From Ignavibacteriales bacterium (GTDB lineage Bacteria > Bacteroidota > Ignavibacteria > Ignavibacteriales > Ignavibacteriaceae), in NCBI GenBank assembly GCA_015709675.1, contig CP054182.1:1157448-1221447 (forward strand): a DNA stretch of 64,000 bases, given 5' to 3'. A program made the position numbers and the translations under genes. How positions within the stretch are numbered: the first letter of the stretch is position 1; every line of letters begins with the position of its first letter. The notes beneath the pieces are model-generated. The model was not told where the DNA came from, made no database searches, and saw only the letters and a program-made list of their open reading frames with translations. Below are positions 26,344 to 35,185 of the stretch, one piece after another.

Positions 26344-27354
26344 ATGGCAAAACTGAAAATCGGATTCTTTGAAATCACCGCTTCTGAAAAGAAGTACATA
26401 AAAAAATATTTCGGTAAAAATGAGGAGCTCTTCTTTTATACCGAACCGCTGGGCTCACAGAATGCAGACCTGCTCAAAGGGCTTGATGTGGTTTCAGTAT
26501 TTATCTATTCAAAGGTAACCGAGGATATCCTCAAAAAAGCCAATAACCTCAAACTGATTACCACCCGGAGCACCGGATTTAACCATATCAATCTGAAAGC
26601 GGCACAGAAACGGAAAATCTCCGTCTGCAATGTTCCCTATTACGGAGAGAATACCGTAGCGGAGCATACCTTTGCTCTGATACTGGCTCTTTCACGCAAT
26701 CTGCACAAGGCATATATACGCACAACCCAGGGGAATTTTTCGCTTGAGGGACTGCGCGGCTTTGACCTGAAAGACAAAGTGCTCGGCGTGGTTGGAGCAG
26801 GCAATATTGGCGTTCATGTAATGAAAATAGCGCGCGGTTTCGGGATGAAAGTAATCGCCCATGACATGAAGAAAAACCACATGATTCAGGAAGTGCTGGA
26901 AGTTGAATATGTATCGCTTGAAACACTTCTGTCAACATCGGATATTATATCGCTCCACTGTCCGTATAATGAATCAACCCGCTATATGATTAATATGAGC
27001 AATATCGGCCAGGTCAAAAAGGGAGCATTATTCATAAACACTGCCCGTTCCGGTCTGATTGAACCCAGTGCGTTGTATCATGCAATTGATACCGGTATCT
27101 TCGGCGGAGCAGGACTGGATGTGTTTGAAGGCGAAGAACTGGCGCTTGAGGAAAACCAAATGCTTTCAAAGAATGTATCAGTTGAACATCTTGAAGCGGC
27201 AATGAGGCGTAACATCCTGCTCAGAAGAGAGAATGTTATTATCACTCCACACATGGCATTTGATTCAGTTGAAGCGATAGAGAGAATTTTAGATACAACC
27301 GCCAATAATATCAGAGGATTTTTCGGCGGAACACAGTATTATAAAATTGTGTAG
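26344..27354 (+). CDS. D-isomer-specific 2-hydroxyacid dehydrogenase
   Basis: NAD-dependent dehydrogenase of 336 residues, interconverting a 2-oxo acid and its D-2-hydroxy acid. The NAD-binding motif is GVVGAGNIG (Gly151, Gly153, Gly156), the substrate-binding Arg is in NTARSGLIE, and the catalytic His is in TPHMAFDS. The N-terminal TRSTGFNHINL is also typical. It resembles D-lactate dehydrogenases. It starts 3 bases after the first ABC half-transporter and lies upstream of the second, so it is translated in the same unit. Confidence 0.9.
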   Translation: MAKLKIGFFEITASEKKYIKKYFGKNEELFFYTEPLGSQNADLLKGLDVVSVFIYSKVTEDILKKANNLKLITTRSTGFNHINLKAAQKRKISVCNVPYYGENTVAEHTFALILALSRNLHKAYIRTTQGNFSLEGLRGFDLKDKVLGVVGAGNIGVHVMKIARGFGMKVIAHDMKKNHMIQEVLEVEYVSLETLLSTSDIISLHCPYNESTRYMINMSNIGQVKKGALFINTARSGLIEPSALYHAIDTGIFGGAGLDVFEGEELALEENQMLSKNVSVEHLEAAMRRNILLRRENVIITPHMAFDSVEAIERILDTTANNIRGFFGGTQYYKIV

Positions 27355-27400
27355 CGTTTTTATATCGCGTAAAGACGCGAAGTAACGCAGAAATGATTTG

Positions 27401-27535
27401 TAGGGACAGGTCGTGACCTGTCCTAACGAGTAACCTGTGAAGGACAACCACAGGAAAATAAATTTGACGATAGGACAACTCGCGAGTTGTCCCTACAAAC
27501 GAAGAGTATTTGTAGGGACAGGTCGTGACCTGTCC
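27401..27535. repeat. Three palindromes of the GTAGGGAC family
   Basis: GGACAGGTCGTGACCTGTCC at 27404-27423 and 27516-27535, and GGACAACTCGCGAGTTGTCC at 27473-27492, each flanked by TA(G)...(C)TA. They lie in the 220-base gap before the second ABC gene. They may act as hairpins in the transcript. Confidence 0.9.
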
Positions 27536-27574
27536 ATCATGAAGAGTTAATGAAGAATAAGAATATATAAAGAT

Positions 27575-29362
27575 ATGAGCACAGATCCCAGACAGGATGA
27601 TGAAATATTAGGAAAAGCATACGACGCACGGCTGATGCGGCGGCTTCTGGGATATATAAAGCCCTATAAGAAATATGTGTTCGCGGCAATTCTGCTGAAC
27701 TTAGTGGTTGCGGCTCTTGGACCCCTGCGCCCCTATCTGACTAAACTCGCGGTGGATGATTATATAGCGTCCGCGAATTATCAGGGGCTGATGTGGGTTA
27801 CTCTCGCGCTGGTTGCATCACTGGTCATGCAGGCGTTTATCCAGTATTTTCTTACGTACTATACGCAGCTGCTCGGGCAGAAGACGATTCTGGATCTGCG
27901 AAAAAGTCTTTTCAGGCACACACAGCGGCTTGCGGCAAAGTATTTCGATAAAACCCCCATCGGCAGAATAGTAACCCGTGTCACGAATGATGTTGAATCC
28001 CTGAATGAAATGTTTTCATCGGGTATTGTTATGGTGTTCAGCGACCTTTTCATTATCGCCTGGATACTTGGGTTCATGTTCTTTCTTGACTGGCAGTTGT
28101 CTTTTGTTACGCTTTCTGTGCTGCCGTTTCTTATATATGGTACTTTCCTGTTCAGAAGAAAAGTAAGGGAAAATTACCGCGATGTGCGCCTGCATCTTGC
28201 GCGGCTGAACTCCTATATGCAGGAGCATATAACCGGGATTTCAATTGTTCAGTTATTTAACCGTCAGGAAAAGGAGTTTAATAATTTTTCCAAAATCAAT
28301 GCTGATCACAGGAAAGCAAATATCGAATCCATATTCTATTATGCTATCTTCTTTCCGGCGGTGGAATTGCTCAGCTCTATAGCCATCGGTCTGATAATCT
28401 GGTATGGCGGCGGTCAGGTGGTTCAGAATACCATTACGCTTGGCGTTCTTTTTGCGTTTATTCAATATACTGAAATGTTCTTCCGGCCGATCAGAGACTT
28501 ATCTGAAAAATACAATATTCTTCAGACGGCAATGGCATCCTCTGAGAGGATTTTCAAACTGCTGGATGATGATACCATTATTAAGGAGCAGCCCAATCCG
28601 GTTCACTTTCCTGAGACAAAAGGGAAGATTGAGTTTAAGAATGTCTGGTTCGCTTACAACGGAGATGAACATGTCCTTAAGGATATATCATTCACCATAG
28701 AACCCGGGCAGACTGTGGCGATTGTCGGCGCGACCGGAGCGGGGAAGACCAGTATCATTAATATCCTCACCCGGTTTTATGATATTAATAAGGGGGAAAT
28801 AAGGGTTGACGGCATTGATATCAGGACGGTTTCAAAGCGTGAGCTGAGAAGAAACATTTCAACGGTGCTTCAGGATGTTTACCTGTTTTCAGGTACTGTT
28901 GCCTCAAATATCAGTATGAATAATCCGGATATTAATGAGGAGCAGGTGAAACGGGCGGCGGAGCTTGTGGGAGCGCATCAGTTTATTTCTGAACTGCCGC
29001 TGCAGTATCAGGAACCGGTTAAAGAGCGTGGTGCAACATTGAGCGTGGGGCAGAAGCAGCTAATATCCTTCGCCCGGGCTCTGGCATTTGATCCGCGTAT
29101 TCTTATTCTGGATGAAGCTACCTCAAGTGTTGATACGGAAACGGAGCTGATTATCCGCCACGCGATTGAAAAACTGCTTGAGGGAAGGACGGCTATTGTA
29201 ATTGCGCACCGGCTTTCAACCATTCAGAATGCTGATAAGATCATCGTGATGCACAAGGGGGAAATCCGCGAGATGGGCACGCATCAGGAACTTCTTGCAA
29301 AGCGTGGTATATATTATAAGCTGTATCAATTGCAGTATAAAGAGCAGGAAATTACAGCATAA
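27575..29362 (+). CDS. ABC exporter half-transporter with canonical Walker B
   Basis: A 595-residue B-family ABC exporter subunit: six-helix membrane domain (residues ~30-320) and NBD (~350-590). Walker A is GATGAGKTS, Walker B ILILDEATSSVD has the catalytic Glu, and the signature is altered to LSVGQKQL. Together with the degenerate Walker B of the 24586 gene product, this fits a heterodimer with one active ATP site. The start ATG at 27575 follows AAAGAT and no strong ribosome site. The long gap with palindromes before it may lower expression relative to the upstream half. Confidence 0.92.
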   Translation: MSTDPRQDDEILGKAYDARLMRRLLGYIKPYKKYVFAAILLNLVVAALGPLRPYLTKLAVDDYIASANYQGLMWVTLALVASLVMQAFIQYFLTYYTQLLGQKTILDLRKSLFRHTQRLAAKYFDKTPIGRIVTRVTNDVESLNEMFSSGIVMVFSDLFIIAWILGFMFFLDWQLSFVTLSVLPFLIYGTFLFRRKVRENYRDVRLHLARLNSYMQEHITGISIVQLFNRQEKEFNNFSKINADHRKANIESIFYYAIFFPAVELLSSIAIGLIIWYGGGQVVQNTITLGVLFAFIQYTEMFFRPIRDLSEKYNILQTAMASSERIFKLLDDDTIIKEQPNPVHFPETKGKIEFKNVWFAYNGDEHVLKDISFTIEPGQTVAIVGATGAGKTSIINILTRFYDINKGEIRVDGIDIRTVSKRELRRNISTVLQDVYLFSGTVASNISMNNPDINEEQVKRAAELVGAHQFISELPLQYQEPVKERGATLSVGQKQLISFARALAFDPRILILDEATSSVDTETELIIRHAIEKLLEGRTAIVIAHRLSTIQNADKIIVMHKGEIREMGTHQELLAKRGIYYKLYQLQYKEQEITA

Positions 29363-29380
29363 TTTTGTGACTTAGGTTTT

Positions 29381-29408
29381 GTAGAGACACGCCGCGGCGT
29401 GTCTCTAC
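29381..29408. repeat. 28-bp perfect palindrome GTAGAGACACGCCG
   Basis: The arm GTAGAGACACGCCG and its exact reverse complement lie 18 bases after the ABC gene stop codon. No T run follows. Confidence 0.9.
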
Positions 29409-29436
29409 GCGAACCGGTACAGATCATGTTTTGGGG

Positions 29437-29461
29437 TAGGACAACTCACGAGTTGTCCCTA
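29437..29461. repeat. Palindrome with GGACAACTCACGAGTTGTCC core
   Basis: The core has one central mismatch and is flanked by TA...CTA. It lies between convergent genes and has the same family frame as 27473-27492. Confidence 0.85.
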
Positions 29462-29483
29462 CAGTGTAACTACACCAAAACTG

Positions 29484-31274
29484 TCATTTCATTTTTTTAA
29501 GAATCACTCCCTGTTTTGGATGTAAAGTTATTTCGCCGGTGAATTCCTGGCCGGAAAGTAGATTCCTATATGTTCCTTTAAGTGTCAGAACAGCAGGTTT
29601 GTTGCTGTTATTCAGATATACATCCGTTACATTGTTATTCTGAGTTCTTCTGAAACCATACACATCCTGCACATCATCTGTTACGAGTGTTTCAATCGAG
29701 CCGGTCTGCAGTTCAGGATGGGTATTTCTGATTGCTATCAGTTTCTTATAATGCTCAAGTAAATCTTTGTTAACCGTTACTTTATCAGGTGAACGAAGTG
29801 TCTGATCAGGCATAAACCTTTCATCATCATACGGTATATCATCCCACACCATCGGTTTGCGGCAGTCAGGGTCATTGGCTCCCCACATACCTGCTTCATC
29901 ACCGTAGTATAGCATCGGGGCACCAACGTAGGTCATCTGGAAGAGCGCAAAAAGTTTCTGTATTGCATATTCCTCTTCGTTAGGTTTACGCGGATTGTAG
30001 TTTTTGTTTTCCCCCTTTGAAAGCCCGAAATACTCTCCCCAGTTACGGTATGATCCGAGATCCGCATTTACAATGTGAGAGCCTATACGGTTCGCGTCAT
30101 GACTGCCAAAAAGATTCTGCTGAACATAACTCACGCATTCAGGGAAAGCACTTCTGAGTCCTTTCAGTGTTTTATCAAACTGTGATGCGGTGAGTTTATT
30201 CTTCTTCTGAATAAAAAATTCAGCCGAAGTAAATGCAAAGTTATAATTCATCACAGCATCAAACTCATCTCCGGTCAGATAGGGCTGCACTTCCGGAATC
30301 GTATCAATCACTTCAGCGGTTAAATATGCTTCCGGATTAATGCTTTTCACATGAACCCGCCAGTCTTTCCAGAACTGATGTTTCACACAGAAAGCCACAT
30401 CAAGGCGCCAGCCGTCAATGCCGTCTGCTGTGCTGCCGTCACCATCAGGGTCCATCCATCTGCGGGTGATGTTAAATATATATGACTTCGGCGAAGCGGT
30501 AATGCAGTTTTCATCCTGATTCAGCTCCGGCAGTTCTTTCACACCCCACCAGCCGCTGTAAGAAAATTTTGTGCCGGCTTCAGGGTCATCCCACGAAAGA
30601 ATTTTAAACCAGTCCGCGTATTTTGAATTTTTCTGATTCTTTACCACATCCCGGAAGGCAAGACTATTGATGCCCATGTGATTAAACACACCGTCAAAAA
30701 TTATTTTCATACCGTTTTTGTGCACTTCTTTTATGAGTTGAAGCATAAGCAAATCTGCTTTTGTCCACACCCAGGTTTTCGGATCATTCCAGTCCTCGTT
30801 CTCAATCAATTTCCGGTCTCCTTCAGGGTCAGGTCCGAAGTTCGGGTCAACATGATGATAGGTTGCGCCGTCATATTTGTGATGCGAAGGAGCTTCAAAA
30901 ACAGGATTGAGATAGAGAGCCGTAATGCCAAGTTCTTTCAGGTAAGGGAGCTTGTCAAGAATCCCCTGCAGATCGCCGCCGTATCTTCTTCTTTGTATAT
31001 TGAACCAGATATTATTTCCGTTCAGTTTTTCATAGGGCTGAAGCTGGTACCAGTCAGAGCCCCAGGGATGTATCTGCCATGGGGACTCAGCATCGTGCGG
31101 GTAAGAACCGCGGATATTTTCGACTTTCGGGTCATTGGAGGTGTCGCCGTTTCTGAAACGTTCGGGGAATATCTGATACCAGACTGCTTTCTTAGCCCAT
31201 CCGGGCACAAAATCATTTTGTTGTGACATGAGACCTGCCTGAAAAAATATGAGTGAGAGGAAAAGAATTTTCAT
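29484..31274 (-). CDS. Secreted alpha-amylase family (GH13) glycosidase
   Basis: An exported 596-residue glycoside hydrolase, predicted to cut alpha-1,4 (or alpha-1,6) glucosidic bonds in starch-like glucans or cyclodextrins. A signal peptide (MKILFLSLIFFQAGLMSQ) precedes the TIM barrel. GH13 conserved regions are visible: DGVFNH (residues ~194-199), GWRLDVAF with nucleophile Asp292, TAEV with acid/base Glu321, and GSHDANR with Asp393. The N-terminal AVWYQIFPERFRNGD is typical of neopullulanase/cyclomaltodextrinase-like members. No T9SS tail is present, so it probably stays in the periplasm or outer membrane. Confidence 0.92.
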   Translation of the reverse strand: MKILFLSLIFFQAGLMSQQNDFVPGWAKKAVWYQIFPERFRNGDTSNDPKVENIRGSYPHDAESPWQIHPWGSDWYQLQPYEKLNGNNIWFNIQRRRYGGDLQGILDKLPYLKELGITALYLNPVFEAPSHHKYDGATYHHVDPNFGPDPEGDRKLIENEDWNDPKTWVWTKADLLMLQLIKEVHKNGMKIIFDGVFNHMGINSLAFRDVVKNQKNSKYADWFKILSWDDPEAGTKFSYSGWWGVKELPELNQDENCITASPKSYIFNITRRWMDPDGDGSTADGIDGWRLDVAFCVKHQFWKDWRVHVKSINPEAYLTAEVIDTIPEVQPYLTGDEFDAVMNYNFAFTSAEFFIQKKNKLTASQFDKTLKGLRSAFPECVSYVQQNLFGSHDANRIGSHIVNADLGSYRNWGEYFGLSKGENKNYNPRKPNEEEYAIQKLFALFQMTYVGAPMLYYGDEAGMWGANDPDCRKPMVWDDIPYDDERFMPDQTLRSPDKVTVNKDLLEHYKKLIAIRNTHPELQTGSIETLVTDDVQDVYGFRRTQNNNVTDVYLNNSNKPAVLTLKGTYRNLLSGQEFTGEITLHPKQGVILKKMK

Positions 31275-31288
31275 GATTTATATACCTG

Positions 31289-31906
31289 TTACGAGGGGAG
31301 TTGTGACTCCGGCTGATGAAGCCGGAAAGTAATGGCGGCAAGACGGACTGCAAAGACAAACGCCGAACCAATAACTCCGGCAAGCACTCCGTCAACCCCT
31401 GCTGCTTTCAGGATCAGATATACAGCAGCTCCGGAGAGAGCGGCGGTCGCGTATATATCCTTTTTGAGCATCATGGGAATTTCATTGCAAAGGATATCCC
31501 GCGTCAATCCTCCTGCTGTTCCGGTTATTGCTGCCATGATAACAACTATCAGCGGGGAAAGATTTTGTGCTTCTGCAATCTGGGCCCCGCTTATGGCAAA
31601 CAAACCTAATCCGAACGCATCCGCTATCAGCAGGGCGCGTCTGGGAGGGTGGTGAAATCTTGTATATATAATGGTTCCGATGGCTGCTGTAATAATCACG
31701 ATGAGAAGCACAGGGTCCTCAAACCAAAAAATCGGGTGACGGTCAAGAAGAAGATCGCGAAGCGTGCCCCCGCCTATTGCTGTAACCACTGAAATTACCA
31801 CCACGCCATACAGATCCAATTTCTTTTCCGATGCAGTAAGCGCGCCGCTGATGGCAAATACCGCCACTCCGAAAAGGTCAAGATAGTAGAGCAGCGGCAG
31901 ATTCAT
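31289..31906 (-). CDS. UPF0126 / TRIC-like membrane protein
   Basis: A 205-residue membrane protein made of two copies of the ~80-residue UPF0126 unit, each with three helices. The hallmark GVAVFAISGAL and GGGTLRDLLL of the first unit are echoed by LGLFAISGAQIAE and GGLTRDILCNEIP of the second. The family has the fold of trimeric intracellular cation channels, and in some bacteria it is annotated as a glycine transporter; the ion or substrate here is unknown. It lies 14 bases upstream of the amylase gene on the same strand, so the two may share a transcript. Confidence 0.87.
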   Translation of the reverse strand: MNLPLLYYLDLFGVAVFAISGALTASEKKLDLYGVVVISVVTAIGGGTLRDLLLDRHPIFWFEDPVLLIVIITAAIGTIIYTRFHHPPRRALLIADAFGLGLFAISGAQIAEAQNLSPLIVVIMAAITGTAGGLTRDILCNEIPMMLKKDIYATAALSGAAVYLILKAAGVDGVLAGVIGSAFVFAVRLAAITFRLHQPESQLPS

Positions 31907-31927
31907 AAATAAATATTTCCTGTATTG

Positions 31928-32548
31928 TTATTTCGTTCCGGTATCAGCGGGAAAATAATGATTATATACTTCTGCCGGCAAAACCTTTTTTAACAGCGAG
32001 GCAGTTTCAGGTTTTTTTTCAATGAGTGTCAGTTTTTTAACTTTTGGGTCATTTACAACAATAACTTCATTTGTATTCAGCGCTTTAAGTTTGCACTCAT
32101 TTTTTACCATAACAATATTTTGTTCACCGTATTGCTTCTGATAAGCCCCGAAAATCATGGTGAGCATACCCTGATCACACTTTCCATCCGGCGTCTTTCT
32201 CAATGAGTTAATACTAAGGGCAGTTTTAAACGTTACCAGAAAATAGGTGACCTTATTGTGCTTAAAGGGTTTGCCTATGGTTTCCGTCCAGAGTGAATCG
32301 TGCCGGGTTACACTCATTTCATTTTCAGGTCGTGGTTTCGAAAGCTCTGCTTTGAGCGACTCCTTTGTGTAAACTTCAAAAACTTTTGGATAGAGGAACT
32401 CCACCAAATCAGGCCATGACTCCCTTATGTGGACATCGTAATAGCTTTTCATCAGTTTGTTAATAGCGGTTGTTTCCTTCTTCGTCTGGGCCTCCTTAAC
32501 TGGAGCAGCGATCAGGAAAAAGAGCAAAAATAAAACAAAAGATTTCAT
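31928..32548 (-). CDS. Hypothetical secreted protein
   Basis: I do not recognise this protein of about 206 residues. The ATG at 32548 is preferred to the longer frame from 32653 because it opens a signal peptide (MKSFVLFLLFFLIAAP) and follows AAGG. The mature part is mixed alpha/beta and Lys-rich, with NKLMKSYYDVHIRESWPDL near its start and a strand-rich C-terminal half. A periplasmic location is likely. It lies upstream of the UPF0126 gene on the same strand. Confidence 0.72.
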   Translation of the reverse strand: MKSFVLFLLFFLIAAPVKEAQTKKETTAINKLMKSYYDVHIRESWPDLVEFLYPKVFEVYTKESLKAELSKPRPENEMSVTRHDSLWTETIGKPFKHNKVTYFLVTFKTALSINSLRKTPDGKCDQGMLTMIFGAYQKQYGEQNIVMVKNECKLKALNTNEVIVVNDPKVKKLTLIEKKPETASLLKKVLPAEVYNHYFPADTGTK

Positions 32549-32755
32549 AACCTTGCGCGAAAATTTTAAAAGTACGGGACAAAGATAGCGAAAAGAGCCC
32601 TTTTTTGAGAGGGGAAAGGAGGGTGTAAAAATGTTGAACCTGCACTCCTCCACCGGAACAGAACACTTGTTTTTGACCCATTTGCGGTTACGGTTTTAAC
32701 TTTCCCTCATTTACCGTATTTTTGATTTTCAGAGAATAAGTAAAATTATTGAAAT

Positions 32756-34744
32756 ATGAGATTTCTACAGGCAGCATTACTCTTTTCGATTTTTGTAACC
32801 TCCGTTTTCCCGCAGGAACTTCCGAAAGGGCTGACCCAAGCCGAGCGTGAAATGATGCGGAGTTACACTGCTCCGGTCTCCCTGTTCGGATTCACCCAGC
32901 CCCCTGCAGTGCCGGTGCGGACCATGGCTGAGTGGGAAGAACTGCAGGGTATTATCATCACCTGGACCTCCCAGACCACAATCCTGCGCCAGATAGTTGA
33001 CTATGCTCAGGATGAGGGGAAAGTATATATCGTCTGTTCGGACTCAAACTCAGTAAAAAGCAGTCTCACCAGCGGAGGTGTGCCTCTGACCAATGTTGAG
33101 TTTCTTATTGCTTCATTTAACTCCATCTGGGTGCGTGACTACGGCCCCTGGGCTGTTTACACAAATGATGCAGACAGTCTCTATCTTGTTGACTGGATAT
33201 ATAACCGCCCCCGTCCGCTGGATGACAGAGTTCCTGAAACCTTTGCTTCCAGATATAACATTCCGCTGTATCAGACAACGGTATCACCTTATGACTTTGT
33301 TGCTACCGGAGGCAACTTCATGACCGACGGTCACGGAACCGGATTTTCCTCACGGCTGATTGTAACTGAGAATCCGAATAAGACTGAAGCGCAGATTGAC
33401 ACCATTGTAAAGCGCTTTATGGGAATTGACCGGTATATAAAGATGACGGTGCTACCATACGATGGTATTCATCATATTGATATGCACATGAAGCTGCTTG
33501 ATGACGAAACATTAATGGTGGGGCAGTATCCGGCCGGAGTATCAGACGGTCCGCAGATTGAAGCAAACCTGCAGTATGTTCTCAGTAACTTTAAAACCGC
33601 CTTCGGGAGGGACTTTAAAGTTGTGAGAATTCCCATGCCGCCGGATGGCAGTGGAAGATACCCCAGCAGCGGAGGGCAGTACCGGACCTATACGAATTCT
33701 GTCATTGTCAACAAAACAGTCATCGTTCCCACCTACGAACTGAAATATGACACAACTGCGCTGCGTATCTACCGTGAAGCAATGCCGGGGTACCGTGTTG
33801 TGGGTATTAATTGTAACTCCATTATCGGGCAGTCAGGAGCAATTCACTGCATAACCAAGGAAATAGGGGTTGATGAGCCCGTATATATTAAACTCTATCC
33901 GCTGGCGCAGACAAGCGGCACCGGATTCGAGGCAAAAGCAGTGCTTAAGACCAGAACAGGTATTTCAAACGCTGCATTGTATTACAGCAGTTCGCAGGCG
34001 GGGCCCTATATTCCGGCTTCATTCAGCGGAATGGTTCAGGATACGTTTTATACCACTTTCAGTGTATCCCCCGGCACTGATACTGTTTATTATTATGCAG
34101 AAGCGGCTACTGTTTCGGGCCGTTCGGTAAAAAAACCGCTTGTTGCACCTGAAGGAGTGCTGAAGCATGCTGTAGATCCGTTGCTGCCGGTTGAACTCGT
34201 GAGCTTCACTGCCAGGGAATCAGAGGGCTCTGTCCTGCTTTCCTGGGTTACCGCAACAGAATTGAACAACAAAGGGTTTGAGATAGAGCGCAGGGCTGAC
34301 TCCGGCATCTGGCAGGTAATCGGATATATCTCAGGGTCCGGAAACAGCAGTGAACGGAGGGAATACACCTTCTCTGATAACACTCCGCTCACCGGCAAAT
34401 CGTATTACCGCCTGAAACAGACAGATTTTAGCGGTGCACACTCTTATTCAACAGTAGCGGAAGTGCTACTGACTGGCGAGATGCAATTTTCCCTTGAGCA
34501 GAATTACCCGAATCCTTTTAATCCTTCAACGGTGATACAATTTCAGATTCCTGAAGCCGGAAATGTATCATTAAAAGTCTATGATGTCACCGGAAGGGAA
34601 CTAAGGACACTGATAAATGAATATATGCAGTCCGGAACCTGGCAGGCATCATTTGACGGAACTGGTCTTGCAAGCGGAGTGTACTTTTATGAAATTAAAG
34701 TTAATAGCTTCATTCAAAACAGAAAGATGATTCTGTTGAAATAA
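32756..34744 (+). CDS. Secreted PAD/agmatine-deiminase-family enzyme with T9SS sorting domain
   Basis: A 662-residue protein: signal peptide (MRFLQAALLFSIFVTSVFPQ), a guanidine-group deiminase domain (residues ~40-390), a beta-sandwich region, a second ~80-residue sandwich starting LPVELVSFTARESEGSVLLS, and a type A T9SS tail (EQNYPNPFNPSTVIQFQI ... GLASGVYFYEI). Catalytic residues are all present: Asp128 (WVRDYGPW), His240 and Asp242 (HHIDMH) and Cys365 (GAIHCI). The order and spacing match the Porphyromonas peptidylarginine deiminase, which is also T9SS cargo. It may convert arginine in peptides, or free agmatine, to citrulline or carbamoyl forms outside the cell; the substrate is not proven. 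Confidence 0.88.
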   Translation: MRFLQAALLFSIFVTSVFPQELPKGLTQAEREMMRSYTAPVSLFGFTQPPAVPVRTMAEWEELQGIIITWTSQTTILRQIVDYAQDEGKVYIVCSDSNSVKSSLTSGGVPLTNVEFLIASFNSIWVRDYGPWAVYTNDADSLYLVDWIYNRPRPLDDRVPETFASRYNIPLYQTTVSPYDFVATGGNFMTDGHGTGFSSRLIVTENPNKTEAQIDTIVKRFMGIDRYIKMTVLPYDGIHHIDMHMKLLDDETLMVGQYPAGVSDGPQIEANLQYVLSNFKTAFGRDFKVVRIPMPPDGSGRYPSSGGQYRTYTNSVIVNKTVIVPTYELKYDTTALRIYREAMPGYRVVGINCNSIIGQSGAIHCITKEIGVDEPVYIKLYPLAQTSGTGFEAKAVLKTRTGISNAALYYSSSQAGPYIPASFSGMVQDTFYTTFSVSPGTDTVYYYAEAATVSGRSVKKPLVAPEGVLKHAVDPLLPVELVSFTARESEGSVLLSWVTATELNNKGFEIERRADSGIWQVIGYISGSGNSSERREYTFSDNTPLTGKSYYRLKQTDFSGAHSYSTVAEVLLTGEMQFSLEQNYPNPFNPSTVIQFQIPEAGNVSLKVYDVTGRELRTLINEYMQSGTWQASFDGTGLASGVYFYEIKVNSFIQNRKMILLK

Positions 34745-34751
34745 TTATAAA

Positions 34752-34786
34752 TGAATTATGATCCGCCGCAGGCGGAATGAAGTATG
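34752..34786. repeat. Heptad remnant interrupted by a TCCGCC-GCA-GGCGGA hairpin
   Basis: TGAATTA (34752-34758) and TGAAGTATGAATT (34778-34790) flank a perfect 15-base palindrome at 34762-34776. It lies just after the deiminase stop codon and looks like a heptad array into which a small hairpin was inserted. A GACAGAT-type palindrome follows at 34812-34827. Confidence 0.65.
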
Positions 34787-34904
34787 AATTCTTCCTCTCA
34801 AATTCGTACAAACAGATAACAATCTGTCTCAATCCACAGGTATGAAATCTGAAGTATGAATTGCTCAGGGGTGCGTAGTTCAAATGAATGCTGAGAAATA
34901 TTTA

Positions 34905-34931
34905 AAGCCCCGGTAACAGCCGGGGTTTTTT
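34905..34931 (+). terminator. Rho-independent terminator
   Basis: Stem AAGCCCCGG (34905-34913) with CCGGGGTTT (34920-34928, one G-T pair), loop TAACAG, then a run of T. It lies 160 bases after the deiminase gene and could end its transcript. Confidence 0.75.
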
Positions 34932-35011
34932 ATTTATGCGTGTTGTTATAATAAAAACGGCTTAAGGAGCCGATTATTGAATTGCTTAAAAATCCAACAT
35001 TCCGAAAATCC

Positions 35012-35042
35012 TTGACATTAATTCCGTTTTGTTCTATTTTTG
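35012..35042 (+). promoter_or_regulatory. Candidate promoter for the beta-helix gene
   Basis: TTGACA (35012-35017), 17 bases, then TATTTTTG (35035-35042). This fits both a classical -35/-10 pair and the Bacteroidota -7 element TAnnTTTG. The 5' leader would be about 140 bases. Confidence 0.4.
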
Positions 35043-35185
35043 ACCCATCAATAAATTCAAAGCGGAACTTCTATGGGTCCCATTGTTTCTCGTTTCATTA
35101 TTATTAACTGGTCTCCGGTTCATTCAGAACTGTGCGTAAAGCATTATTTGTAAAGTAGATTATCTGTGAAAAAAGGAAAAAGAGA

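Noticed and set aside
32549-32653. Longer N-terminus for the secreted hypothetical protein at 31928
   Set aside because: The downstream ATG at 32548 begins a normal signal peptide, and the extra residues are unlike a protein N-terminus.
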